Shown here piece by piece: positions 1 through 8,845 of a stretch of 64,000 nucleotides of DNA. The stretch covers positions 2,914,001 through 2,978,000 of the forward strand of contig OZ253939.1 in the NCBI GenBank assembly GCA_965267245.1. Direction: 5' to 3'. The DNA comes from JANSWY01 sp965267245 (GTDB lineage: Bacteria; Bacteroidota; Bacteroidia; Cytophagales; Cyclobacteriaceae). The notes under the pieces are model-generated. The model worked only from the letters and a program-made list of their open reading frames with translations. It did not search any database and had not been told where the DNA came from. The first letter of the stretch is position 1. Each line of letters starts with the position of its first letter. A program made the position numbers and the translations under genes.

Positions 1-1813
1 AGGTGCATCTCTCTGGTCCTTTGACTAACCTGTGGCTATTGTGCATCCAGGAATTGTTGCTTCTCAAATGCCTTCTCCCAATCAATGTAAGTTGACCATT
101 ACTGGAGGGATCCATTCTCAGTGCCTTCAAACCATCTACCATCACCTGAGGTGTTAGGTATACTTTTTTATCTGGTGTAAACAACCTTTCAGGCAATCTC
201 GGCACAAGTGGTCCCAGGTCCAGACCATGGGGATGATTTTTAAGTTTCTTGATTGATAATTTATGTGGCCCACGTTTCAACCCTCTATCCAGAATTCGCT
301 CTGGTGTCAACATAGGGAAAAGTAGTTTCTCCATGAATGGCCTTTTGCTTCCAAACCTTTTGATCAATGCCTTCATGATTTGCCAATCGTACATGGCTCC
401 ATTTTCCAACTCAAACAATGGCTCAGCAAATTTCGCGGTGTTTCTGATTGCCAGGTTATGAAAAACCAGGTCATAATGTGAAGATTCCAAACCAGTTGCC
501 GGAGGTAAAATAATATTGGCATGTCGTGAGGTTTCATTAATGTAAATATCAATGGACACCATAAATTCAAGTTGCCCCAATGCTTTATCCAGCTTCTTTC
601 CATTAGGTGTAGATAAAACTGGATTCCCGGCTGAAACCAATAAAGCTTTTATCTGTCCCTCTCCTTCAGTTAATATTTCATCCGCCATGGTGACTGCTGG
701 TAATTCACTGCCGAATTCATACAAGCCCCTCACCCGGCTTTTCCACCTATTCCGGCGGTGCATGGTACTTTTTGGTGAAATATATTTCACAATGTCTACA
801 GCCGGAGAAGTGAACATGACTCCTCCAGGTTTATCAAGATTGCCTGTGATACAATTGAGTAGGTTGATTAACCATTGACAGAGTGTGCCATGAGCTTGGG
901 TCGATAATCCCATACGGCCATAAATCACTGAACTTTCTGCTTGCACTAACTCGTTGGCCACTTTTCTAATCTCCTCTGCTGTAATACCTGTGATTTTAGC
1001 CACTCTTTCCAGATCAAATCCCTGAAATATGGTACTTAAGTCCTCAGTGATGGATATCCAATCTGGTAATTCATTAATATTCACGAGGTTTTCATTCAGC
1101 ATTACCTGTACCAATCCTGCCAAAAAATAAACATCAGTTCCCGGTTTGATGAAATGATGCCTGTCCGCTTTTTCAGCTGTTTCACTTCGTCTGGGATCTA
1201 TGACTACCATTTTACCCCCTCGCTCCTGCAAGTTTTTAATACGATTTGGCATCCCCGGAGCAGTCATCATACTGCCATTGGATGCCATTGGATTGGCTCC
1301 CATTACTAAAAAATATTGTGTCCTGTCTATGTCAGGAATTGGGATCATTAATAAATGTCCGAACATCTCCTGACTGGCAAATTGATGAGGTAGTTGATCA
1401 ACAGAAGTTGCTGAAAAACGATTTTTCGTCCGGAGTTGCCTTAACAGCAATGGAGAAAAAAGCATAGATCCGATATTGTGTACTGACGGATTCCCAAAAT
1501 AAACTCCCAATGCATCTGGTCCATACTGTTTGCGAATGCTTTCGATATTGTTGCAAACCTCATCAAAAGCCTCCTCCCAGGAAATTTCCTCCCAACCATT
1601 GCCTGTTCGTCTCACAGGTTTTTTAAGTCTATCTGGGTCTTTATGAATATCCTGAAGGCTCACAGCTTTCGGGCAAATAAAACCTTGTGAAAAGGGATCA
1701 TTCGGATCACCTTTTATGGAAGTGATGTTGCCCTCCTCCTGAGTGATCACTAGTCCACACATGGCTTCACAAAGGTTACAGGTCCGGAAATGAGAAGAAG
1801 ATTCTGCTGACAT
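1..1813 (-). CDS. Molybdopterin-dependent oxidoreductase, C-terminus cut by window edge
   Basis: An open frame runs from ATG at 1813 off the left edge (604 codons visible). Residues 12-19 read CNLCEAMC, with a further Cys in GFICPKA near residue 46: this is the 4Fe-4S motif of the DMSO reductase/formate dehydrogenase superfamily. Further in are MGANPMASNG (pterin-binding region) and, close to the edge, NNSWMHNSHRLVKG, typical of the molydopterin dinucleotide-binding domain. No twin-arginine or other signal peptide is visible, so a cytoplasmic two-electron oxidoreductase is likely. The substrate cannot be read from the sequence. The gene is transcribed divergently from the GMC oxidoreductase at 1980. 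Confidence 0.9.
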   Translation of the reverse strand, partial: MSAESSSHFRTCNLCEAMCGLVITQEEGNITSIKGDPNDPFSQGFICPKAVSLQDIHKDPDRLKKPVRRTGNGWEEISWEEAFDEVCNNIESIRKQYGPDALGVYFGNPSVHNIGSMLFSPLLLRQLRTKNRFSATSVDQLPHQFASQEMFGHLLMIPIPDIDRTQYFLVMGANPMASNGSMMTAPGMPNRIKNLQERGGKMVVIDPRRSETAEKADRHHFIKPGTDVYFLAGLVQVMLNENLVNINELPDWISITEDLSTIFQGFDLERVAKITGITAEEIRKVANELVQAESSVIYGRMGLSTQAHGTLCQWLINLLNCITGNLDKPGGVMFTSPAVDIVKYISPKSTMHRRNRWKSRVRGLYEFGSELPAVTMADEILTEGEGQIKALLVSAGNPVLSTPNGKKLDKALGQLEFMVSIDIYINETSRHANIILPPATGLESSHYDLVFHNLAIRNTAKFAEPLFELENGAMYDWQIMKALIKRFGSKRPFMEKLLFPMLTPERILDRGLKRGPHKLSIKKLKNHPHGLDLGPLVPRLPERLFTPDKKVYLTPQVMVDGLKALRMDPSSNGQLTLIGRRHLRSNNSWMHNSHRLVKGPERCT

Positions 1814-1979
1814 ACTATTTGGGTTATTAAGGAAGGTACAAATATTTAATAGCAGATCAAATTGATTTAGATGTAAGTCCTGGTCAATTATTTTAGGCAA
1901 AAACTCCAAAAACCATCTTCCGACTTCCAACTCCTTCCATTACATTTGATGGTTTCGACGAGCAACCTAACTTCAATAA

Positions 1980-3554
1980 ATGGAGACTTTGGATTATGAT
2001 TATGTAATTGTGGGAAGTGGTTTTGGTGGGTCTGTCAGTGCGCTAAGACTTTCAGAAAAGGGTTACAAGGTCCTTGTGATTGAAAAAGGTAAATGGTACA
2101 AATCCCATGACTTCCCTAAGACAAACTGGAACCTCAAAAAATGGTTATGGATTCCTGTTTTACGTTGCTTCGGGATCATGAAAATCACCATATTCAGACA
2201 CATCTCCATACTTTCAGGTGTAGGAGTGGGTGGTGGTTCATTAGTATATGCCAACACCTTGCCGATCCCCAAACCAGAGTTTTTTAATTCAGGAAGCTGG
2301 GCCGGGTTAAATGATTGGCAATCTGAGCTACAACCCTTCTATAATACTGCCCTTAAAATGCTAGGTGCAGCCAAAAACCCAGCTCTTTTTGATGCAGACA
2401 AGGCACTTAAAGAAGTAGCAAAATCAATTGGAAAAGAGGACCAGTTTGATTCCACCAATGTGGCTGTTTATTTCGGAAAACCTAATGAATCCCATCCTGA
2501 TCCGTATTTTGATGGAAAAGGACCAGAACGGGTAGGCTGTAATTATTGTGGTGCCTGTATGACTGGCTGTCCCAATAATTCTAAAAATACCCTTGACAAA
2601 AATTACTTGTATCTGGCTCAGACCAATGGTGCAGAAATCATCGCCGAAAATGAAGTTTTTGATATTTATCCATTGGAAAATGAAAGTGGTTCAAAAGGAT
2701 ATGAAGTCCATTTCAAAGACAGCACCAGAATGTTCAAAAAAACCCAAAAGGTCAGGGCTAAAGGAGTAATTGTCTCAGGTGGTGTAATGGGCACAATCAA
2801 ACTACTATTAAAACTCAAAACAAGTTCATTACCCAGACTCTCCAACAAGATTGGACAGGATATCCGGACCAATAACGAGACCTTGATAAGTATTTCAACA
2901 CTAGACAAAGACAAAGACTTATCTCAGGGAGTAGCAATTGGCAGTATTTTACATACTGATGACAATACTCACATTGAGATGGTGAGATATGGAAAAGGAT
3001 CAAATGCCTGGAAACTGGCTCACCTGCCATATGCCGCGTCAAGAAATTTCTTTATTCGCTTATTCAAAGTTATTGGAAACTTCTTGACCTCTCCCTTGAA
3101 GTACTTGAAAATCTATTTCAAAAATAGCTGGGCACAAAAAACTACGATCATTCTGTTCATGCAAACGCTGGATAGTACGTTAACCTTTAGAAAGAATAAA
3201 TTTGGGATGATGAAATCATCTGTTGGCAGTGGTAAGAAACCCACCCCATTCATTCCTGAATCACATGAACTGACTAATTTGTATGCGGATCAGATTAATG
3301 GAAAGGCTACCTCTTTCGTAGGTGAGACTTTGTTGGGGATTCCTTCTACGGCGCATATTTTGGGAGGTGCGGTGATGGGTGAAAATGCAGAAACAGGTGT
3401 TATTGATAAAGACAACAAAGTGTTTGGATACGAAAACCTTTATGTGATAGATGGCGCCATGATATCAGCTAACCCAGGAGTAAACCCTTCCCTATCAATT
3501 ACTGCTATTGCAGAGCGTGCGATGAGTAAAATTGAAGAAAAACAGAAAACTTAA
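1980..3554 (+). CDS. GMC-family FAD-dependent oxidoreductase with a Cys cluster
   Basis: The 524-aa protein begins with a dinucleotide-binding fold (VGSGFGG, residues 11-17, followed by an acidic strand end at IEKG) and ends with the GMC C-terminal signature (ANPGVNPSLSITAIAER). Residues 187-197 read CNYCGACMTGC, a four-Cys C-x2-C-x2-C-x3-C cluster found in the cholesterol-oxidase-like branch of GMC enzymes and suggestive of a 4Fe-4S site. It probably oxidises an alcohol or sterol-like substrate using FAD; the substrate is unknown. No signal peptide is seen. The following J-domain gene begins 12 bp downstream in the same frame, so the two are probably cotranscribed. Confidence 0.88.
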   Translation: METLDYDYVIVGSGFGGSVSALRLSEKGYKVLVIEKGKWYKSHDFPKTNWNLKKWLWIPVLRCFGIMKITIFRHISILSGVGVGGGSLVYANTLPIPKPEFFNSGSWAGLNDWQSELQPFYNTALKMLGAAKNPALFDADKALKEVAKSIGKEDQFDSTNVAVYFGKPNESHPDPYFDGKGPERVGCNYCGACMTGCPNNSKNTLDKNYLYLAQTNGAEIIAENEVFDIYPLENESGSKGYEVHFKDSTRMFKKTQKVRAKGVIVSGGVMGTIKLLLKLKTSSLPRLSNKIGQDIRTNNETLISISTLDKDKDLSQGVAIGSILHTDDNTHIEMVRYGKGSNAWKLAHLPYAASRNFFIRLFKVIGNFLTSPLKYLKIYFKNSWAQKTTIILFMQTLDSTLTFRKNKFGMMKSSVGSGKKPTPFIPESHELTNLYADQINGKATSFVGETLLGIPSTAHILGGAVMGENAETGVIDKDNKVFGYENLYVIDGAMISANPGVNPSLSITAIAERAMSKIEEKQKT

Positions 3555-3566
3555 ATTATCAATGAG

Positions 3567-4358
3567 TTGAGGGAATATCATCTATCTATACTAGGTCTGG
3601 ACATCAATGCATCTGATGAAGACATTAAATCAGCCTATCGGGACTTATCAAAGAAATTCCACCCTGACGTGAACAATGCACCTGATGCATCCGAACAATT
3701 CATTCTCATCAAAAAATCCTATGAATATCTTATGGATACACCGGAGGTTGTCTATCAGGAAATCTATTATGATGATGGACTTTCCGAAAAAGAAAGGTGG
3801 CGACAGGAAATTCGTGAAAAAGCCAGGAACAGAGAAATTGAGAATCAACGCCATCAACTTGAACTGATCACAAAACTGACTCATTATTTCAGACCTTTTG
3901 CTTTAGGCATTCTGTTGTTTAATTTATTACTGGCCATTGATTACTACCTACCCTATAGAAACCATGAACAAGAAATACTCGCAATCAGATCTATTTATGA
4001 AGCGACTTACTCTCATAGTAGCACCAGATCCCATATGTATGATGAAATAGACTTTGAGGAATTTTCAATGCGTTTCGAAAGAGGAGAGGTTGCGCTTATT
4101 GATGATTATGATAGGGCTGTTGTTGCTGCGACAATGATTTTTTCAAAGCCCATGTATGCATACATCACGTACAAAGACAAAACCGAACGTTATAAACAGG
4201 TATATAATATCTATTACATCTTCGGATACATAATACCGGTGATGATTCTTCTGGGATTCCTGTTCTTCTATTTTCAATCTCCCATGTACAAATTGAATGT
4301 TTCAGTGATGCAATTTTGCTTACTGATGGTACAGTTGTTTATATACTTTAGACAATGA
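3567..4358 (+). CDS. Membrane-anchored J-domain (DnaJ-like) protein
   Basis: Residues 1-65 form a J domain: YHLSILGLDINASDEDIKSA, then KKFHPDVN with the HPD tripeptide that stimulates DnaK-type ATPases. A charged linker follows, then a hydrophobic segment (FALGILLFNLLLAIDYYL) and, after about 90 residues, two more hydrophobic stretches near the C-terminus. It therefore looks like a membrane-tethered DnaK recruiter rather than a classic DnaJ, since no zinc-finger or C-terminal substrate domain is present. No ATG is available: the in-frame start nearest the J domain is TTG at 3567, 12 bp after the stop of the preceding oxidoreductase in the same frame. The client is unknown. Confidence 0.8.
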   Translation: MREYHLSILGLDINASDEDIKSAYRDLSKKFHPDVNNAPDASEQFILIKKSYEYLMDTPEVVYQEIYYDDGLSEKERWRQEIREKARNREIENQRHQLELITKLTHYFRPFALGILLFNLLLAIDYYLPYRNHEQEILAIRSIYEATYSHSSTRSHMYDEIDFEEFSMRFERGEVALIDDYDRAVVAATMIFSKPMYAYITYKDKTERYKQVYNIYYIFGYIIPVMILLGFLFFYFQSPMYKLNVSVMQFCLLMVQLFIYFRQ

Positions 4359-4543
4359 GAATATAGAAAGGACTTGCCTGCAATTAGTTGATGAATTATA
4401 TCAATAAGAAAAGGAGTAATCTACAGAAAACTCCTTTCGCTAACCAAACTCTATATCCATAGAGACAGATTGTGTTCGTAAAAATATCTTTATGGACCTG
4501 TGGCGAATCTGGGCAATCAAAAGATTAATTTCATTAATGTAGA

Positions 4544-5041
4544 TTAAGAAATTCCACGCTGTCTTTTTACAGTACTCAAAGCTTCTGGAGTCATTCCTAG
4601 GTAAGAAGCAATCATTTTTTGGGGTACACGAAGTACAATCCCTGGATAATTTTTAAGAAACATGTTATAGCGCTCCAGGGCAGAAGCACTTAAAAGCATG
4701 GTGATTCTTCGCTGCATGGATAACATTCGCCGAATCAATTTCATCGTGGAGACGGTTTGGAAGGCCTCATCTTTCTCCACTTTGCATATAACAGAATCTT
4801 CCAGGGCATCTATGAATAGTTCACAAGGTTCATCTGGCATTACATTATCTACTACAATCCATCCTTCCGGGGCAAACATATGAATGTGTTCCCTACCCTT
4901 TGCATCGATGGAGTAGCTGCGCAGCAAACCGGATTCCACATGGAATACTTTACTATTGAGGTCTCCTTTGCGCTGAAGAAACTCCCCCTTTTTGACTGTA
5001 ATTTGTTTCAAGAGATTGTGAGATCGTAATTGGAGTGGCAA
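4544..5041 (-). CDS. Crp/Fnr-family transcriptional regulator
   Basis: A cyclic-nucleotide-binding-like beta barrel (KKGEFLQRKG, then VFHVESGLLRSY) is followed by an alpha-helical dimerisation segment and a C-terminal helix-turn-helix ending PQKMIASYLGMTPEALSTVKR. At 165 aa it is a little short for the Bacteroidetes Crp/Fnr group (about 190 aa), and the best start visible is TTG at 5041. An in-frame stop lies about ten codons further upstream, so the N-terminus may be slightly longer with a rarer start. No cAMP-contacting Arg-Ser pair or Fnr-type Cys cluster is obvious, so the ligand is unknown. Confidence 0.8.
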   Translation of the reverse strand: MPLQLRSHNLLKQITVKKGEFLQRKGDLNSKVFHVESGLLRSYSIDAKGREHIHMFAPEGWIVVDNVMPDEPCELFIDALEDSVICKVEKDEAFQTVSTMKLIRRMLSMQRRITMLLSASALERYNMFLKNYPGIVLRVPQKMIASYLGMTPEALSTVKRQRGIS

Positions 5042-5132
5042 TGATAAACTTTCAACTAAACAACTTCACTCCCAATTGTGTAGAAAGGAATTTATAAAGG
5101 ATGACTGGGCCTAATTGGTCTTCGGTCTCAGG

Positions 5133-5801
5133 TTACCCAATCAAACTCACCCCATTCAAGTCAGTAGTCAAAATCTCACTCATGTAATCAAAAAATGGCC
5201 GCATATTGCTGTATCCCTCAGAAACATTTTGGGCGAAACTGGGGCTTAAAACCTCCTTATCTGTGAAATCACGACGAACCATCAGCTGCTTAAACCGGAT
5301 CAGATCTATTGCTGGATCGTCTTTGCTAAAACCTCTGGGGGCTGATTTTACCTGTTCACCCTTCAGCTCACCAAAATAGGATTTAAACTCTTTATCATTT
5401 AAGATATCCTGTAACCTTTCCGGTTCCTGCTGGATTTGCTTCCTGATGTGTAGCATGTCTTTGGGTTCCGGACCAAAAAAACCACCAACGAGTGCACTTT
5501 CTCCTGGTGCTACACGAAAGTAATACCCTCCTCTTCTTTCATCTCCAGCTCGTTTGAAGCTTGCGCGAAAGTCGGTATTGTATGGCGTCTTATCATTGGA
5601 AAATCGTACATCCCGATGAATTCTAAAGATTTTGGTTCTATCTGTCAACAACACATCATGGGATTGAATCTCATCCTGGATGGCCATAACAAGGTCCTCG
5701 AATTCATCTTTTGCAATGTCATAATCCTTCTTATGGTCCTTGAACCATTCGCGGGTGTTGTTTTGAGCAAGGTTTCTGAGAAATGTGAGAGAATGTTTCA
5801 T
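5133..5801 (-). CDS. DUF2461 family protein
   Basis: The 222-aa protein opens with TFLRNLAQNNTREWFKDHK, the typical N-terminus of DUF2461 proteins, and retains the internal DVRFSNDKTPYNTDF and YYFRVAPGESALVGGFF motifs of that family. Length agrees with the family. No signal peptide or membrane segment is seen. The function of the family is unknown. The gene stands alone, tail-to-head with the Crp/Fnr gene downstream. Confidence 0.85.
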   Translation of the reverse strand: MKHSLTFLRNLAQNNTREWFKDHKKDYDIAKDEFEDLVMAIQDEIQSHDVLLTDRTKIFRIHRDVRFSNDKTPYNTDFRASFKRAGDERRGGYYFRVAPGESALVGGFFGPEPKDMLHIRKQIQQEPERLQDILNDKEFKSYFGELKGEQVKSAPRGFSKDDPAIDLIRFKQLMVRRDFTDKEVLSPSFAQNVSEGYSNMRPFFDYMSEILTTDLNGVSLIG

Positions 5802-6105
5802 GAGAACTAAAATAGAAACTCTAAAAACCTAAATTCTAAATTCTTAGAGAAATGTTTGTACTTAAGTATTATGTATGATTTTATTGTGACTCTTCATACA
5901 TAATTACAATCATACTTTATACAAATAATGCTATAATACAATACACAATAGACTTCACCAATCACCCGTTATTCAATTCAAAAAAACACCACTTTCATTA
6001 CGAATATTATAAAAATTGCAGCTTTCAAAAATTTATCAACCAAATTCAAAACCAAAGTCTTGTGGATAACCGTATAGAAAAAATCACCACCTTAAAACTA
6101 CCGCC
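5802..6105. other. AT-rich intergenic region, no gene seen
   Basis: This spacer of about 300 bp between divergent genes is strongly AT-rich and contains repeated ATACA/TGTAT-like words. I see no coding frame, RNA gene or convincing terminator. It presumably carries the two divergent promoters. Confidence 0.5.
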
Positions 6106-6414
6106 ATGTTAAACTTACAGCTACTCGATCTTGACCGCAAGGAAAGAATGGATCTCATTGAACATTCCAATGACTTCCGAAGCAAATACCGTGTATATTT
6201 CAAAATTGCCGATTTTTCGTCTAATGAACTCAATGTAAAAGTCTGGCAACTCGAGAATAATAAGCACCAGTACTTCACAGAAGAAGAATTACGGAAAATC
6301 ACAATGGATTTGTTATCTCCCTATTTAAAGAAAGGGATGAATGTTCATATTGAGGCTACTCCATTTGTAATGCCCCTGGATAATAGAGATATCCAACTCA
6401 GGAAGGCTGGGTGA
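6106..6414 (+). CDS. Hypothetical protein, 102 aa
   Basis: This small, charged, soluble-looking protein has a coding-like composition and a clear ATG. Its first half is rich in Leu, Asp and Arg (LLDLDRKERMDLIEH). The second half has alternating hydrophobic residues that suggest a short beta-alpha fold. No family was recognised and no signal peptide or membrane segment is present. It lies alone between an AT-rich spacer and the ECF sigma gene. Confidence 0.55.
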   Translation: MLNLQLLDLDRKERMDLIEHSNDFRSKYRVYFKIADFSSNELNVKVWQLENNKHQYFTEEELRKITMDLLSPYLKKGMNVHIEATPFVMPLDNRDIQLRKAG

Positions 6415-6534
6415 TTAATTAGTATTGAGATTGTAGATTTGAGTATTTAGACTAATGTCAGCTCAAAAAAATCATTCCCTACTGTGACAATTCCAAAATT
6501 TTTGCAACTAATACCTTCAAAGCAGTAGCTTAAA

Positions 6535-7035
6535 ATGGAATTGAGGAAACAAGAATTCATCCAACTCATAGATAAAAACAAGGGCATCATCAGAAGCCTT
6601 TGTAAAATCTATTACAAAAGCACTGAGGACCAAAAAGATGCTTTTCAGGATATCATATTGCAGCTTTGGAAATCCATGGATTCTTTTCGTGGTGAATCGG
6701 AAATAAGTACCTGGATATATCGAATAAGTCTGAATACGATTCTTTTAAAAATACGGAGGGAAAAAAAATCTGTTTCTGCGGAACCAATAGAAGCACATAA
6801 TCCAATTGCTAATGCCAAAGCTGATGATCAACTGGAGCTTCTTTCCCTGATGATGCAATTTTTGAAACCAATTGACAAAGCGATTGTAGTCCTTCACCTG
6901 GAAGGATACAAGAACAAGGAAATTGCGAATATGCTAAAGTTATCTCCAACGAATGTCAACACACGTTTCAACCGTTTAAAAGCTCAGTTAAAATCAAAAT
7001 TTCAAATACCTACTCATGCAACTCAACGATTTTAA
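6535..7035 (+). CDS. ECF-type RNA polymerase sigma factor
   Basis: The 166-aa protein shows the two ECF sigma regions. Region 2 is around residues 25-75 (DAFQDIILQLWKSMDSFRG, then STWIYRISLNT). Region 4 is around residues 115-160 (AIVVLHLEGYKNKEIANML, then a recognition helix with NVNTRFNRLK). It directs RNA polymerase to a dedicated promoter set. A 62-aa membrane protein starts inside its 3' end (20-bp overlap) and is the obvious candidate for a regulatory partner. lgt follows immediately. No Bacteroidetes SusC/FecR-type anti-sigma gene is nearby. Confidence 0.88.
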   Translation: MELRKQEFIQLIDKNKGIIRSLCKIYYKSTEDQKDAFQDIILQLWKSMDSFRGESEISTWIYRISLNTILLKIRREKKSVSAEPIEAHNPIANAKADDQLELLSLMMQFLKPIDKAIVVLHLEGYKNKEIANMLKLSPTNVNTRFNRLKAQLKSKFQIPTHATQRF

Positions 7036-7204
7036 ACCCACCTGGCAACAGTTCAAATTGATGGGAGCTCTTGAACCCATTAGCAATGAAGAGATCATGT
7101 TGATCATTGATGGAAATGAGCCTATCACCAGCTATAAAATGCAACGAATTCTGATCACTGCGTTTTCTTTCATCTTTCTCATTATTTGTTGTCAGGGAGG
7201 ATGA
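7016..7204 (+). CDS. Small membrane protein, candidate anti-sigma partner
   Basis: This 62-aa protein overlaps the 3' end of the ECF sigma gene by 20 bp and its TGA overlaps the ATG of lgt. The N-terminal 40 residues are polar, containing FKPTWQQFKLMGALEPIS. The C-terminus is one hydrophobic segment, ILITAFSFIFLIICC. A cytosolic head with one membrane anchor, in tight translational coupling to a sigma gene, fits a minimal anti-sigma factor. That role is inferred from context only; no known anti-sigma domain such as a zinc-binding HxxxCxxC motif is present. Confidence 0.6.
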   Translation: MQLNDFKPTWQQFKLMGALEPISNEEIMLIIDGNEPITSYKMQRILITAFSFIFLIICCQGG

Positions 7205-8016
7205 TCAATTACATCATTTGGGACATTAACCCACAAATTTTTGACGGAATCTTTTTCTTACGTTGGTACGGTATGAGTTGGGCACTGGGAATGATCTTCG
7301 GTTACAGCATCATGCTTCACATTTACAAAAATGATAACATCCCCTCGATAGAACTGGATAAACTCACCACCTATGTGATGATTGGTGCCATTGTGGGAGC
7401 CCGATTTGGTCACATTTTGTTTTACGATCCAGTTCATTACTGGAACAACCCTATTGAGATACTTCCCATCAGGATCAACCCAACCTTTGAATTCACCGGC
7501 TTAGCCGGATTGGCAAGTCATGGAGGGGTCCTTGGTGGTTTATTGGCACTTTACCTTTACCAAAGGAAATCTAAATTCAACTATTTATGGTTGTTGGATC
7601 GATTGACCATTGCGGGAGCTGTATTGGGAGGATTCATCAGACTAGGCAACCTCATGAACTCAGAAATCATTGGTATTCCCACTAATGTACCATGGGCTTT
7701 CATTTTTACCCAAATTGATCAGGTACCTAGACACCCGGCCCAACTTTATGAAGCCATTTTCTACCTGGTTATTGGCCTTATTTTATTCAGAACCTGGAAA
7801 TCAGGAAGGTTTACCAAAAACACAGGGTTCATTTTTGGTCTGGGGATGGTATTGATTTTCACTCAGCGCTTCTTAATTGAGTTCCTAAAAGAAAATCAGG
7901 TCTCCTTTGAGGAAAGTTTGACCTTGAATATGGGACAGACGTTGAGTATTCCGTTGGTGTTGGCAGGAGTGTTTTTGATGTGGAGAAGCAGGAGCAAGGA
8001 AAATCCGAAATTCTAA
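7201..8016 (+). CDS. lgt: Prolipoprotein diacylglyceryl transferase Lgt
   Basis: This polytopic membrane protein of about 271 aa matches Lgt: FFLRWYGMSWALG near the N-terminus, SHGGVLGG in the middle, GGFIRLGNLMNSEIIG (the Lgt signature) and RHPAQLYEA. It transfers diacylglycerol from phosphatidylglycerol to the lipobox Cys of prolipoproteins, the first step in lipoprotein maturation. The window encodes many lipoprotein substrates. I chose ATG 7201 because it overlaps the TGA of the upstream small protein and follows a GGGAGG stretch. The frame is open slightly further upstream through TTG codons. Confidence 0.95.
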   Translation: MINYIIWDINPQIFDGIFFLRWYGMSWALGMIFGYSIMLHIYKNDNIPSIELDKLTTYVMIGAIVGARFGHILFYDPVHYWNNPIEILPIRINPTFEFTGLAGLASHGGVLGGLLALYLYQRKSKFNYLWLLDRLTIAGAVLGGFIRLGNLMNSEIIGIPTNVPWAFIFTQIDQVPRHPAQLYEAIFYLVIGLILFRTWKSGRFTKNTGFIFGLGMVLIFTQRFLIEFLKENQVSFEESLTLNMGQTLSIPLVLAGVFLMWRSRSKENPKF

Positions 8017-8173
8017 ATCCGAAACTTGAATCATTTCAAGCCATTGTTAGAGTTGTCACTAACTGGACAAATTCTAAACCCTATATGCGAAATACTAATT
8101 TCTGGTGTTAACCAATATCTAGAACCGAAAAATTTCGAATTTCGATATTGGAATTTCGAGTTTACTTTTTTCC

Positions 8174-8259
8174 CGCCCTTGTTGGTGTTGTCACCAAACG
8201 GAGGAAACTCCAATTTCAGACATCTTTCTTCCGCCCTTGTTGGTGTTGTCACCAACAAG
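8174..8259. repeat. Two copies of a palindromic intergenic repeat
   Basis: Two near-identical copies of a 24-bp unit, starting CGCCCTTGTTGGTG and closing CACCAA, lie at 8174-8197 and 8232-8255. The second copy extends into a perfect 10-bp inverted repeat at 8236-8259 with a TTGT loop. Related decayed copies are at about 10689 and 12669. They sit only between genes and look like REP-type elements. Confidence 0.7.
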
Positions 8260-8394
8260 AGAAACCCTGAACTCGAATTCTAACTTTCAGACATCTTCGA
8301 ATCTAGAATTTCGGATTTCGAGTTTTTCATCTTGGAATTTCGAGTTTACTTTTTCCAACTGTATCTTGTATTCTTAATCAAAACCCAAACAGTC

Positions 8395-8757
8395 ATGACC
8401 ACCACCCCCGAACACGATGAACGAGTTGCTAATCTTACATTCGCGTCTGTCTATCCCCATTATGTCACCAAAGTGGAGAAAAAAGGACGGACCAAAGAAG
8501 AATTGTTGCAAGTGATCGAATGGTTGACTGGTTTTGATGAAAGCACATTACAATCCCTCATCGACGAAAAAGCCACCTTCAAAACATTCTTTGAAAAGGC
8601 CAACCTCAATCCCAATGCAGAGCAAATCAAAGGAGTGATCTGCGGTTACCGAATTGAGGACATTGAAACGCCACTCACCAAACAGGCAAGGTACCTTGAT
8701 AAGCTGGTAGATGAATTGGCGAAAGGGAAGAAAATGGAGAAAATAATTAGACAATAA
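8395..8757 (+). CDS. DUF2200 family protein
   Basis: The 120-aa protein begins HDERVANLTFASVYPHY and continues with EWLTGFDE and ICGYRIEDIE, the hallmark stretches of DUF2200. The ATG at 8395 was chosen because the family starts only a few residues before this conserved N-terminus. It is small, soluble and basic at the C-terminus (KGKKMEKIIRQ). The molecular function of the family is unknown. An AT-rich spacer separates it from the methyltransferase at 8846. Confidence 0.85.
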   Translation: MTTTPEHDERVANLTFASVYPHYVTKVEKKGRTKEELLQVIEWLTGFDESTLQSLIDEKATFKTFFEKANLNPNAEQIKGVICGYRIEDIETPLTKQARYLDKLVDELAKGKKMEKIIRQ

Positions 8758-8845
8758 GTTAATTTTATAATGTATGATTGTATAAAGACTACAATGTACA
8801 TCATACAGTCATACACAATACAAATTTTCACAAAGCAAATCATCA

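Noticed and set aside
1..1813. Several short plus- and minus-strand frames inside the first 1.8 kb
   Set aside because: One continuous minus-strand molybdoenzyme frame explains the whole region.
8026..8283. Short frames on both strands after lgt
   Set aside because: They cross two copies of the palindromic repeat and AATTTCGA-type low-complexity words and do not resemble proteins.
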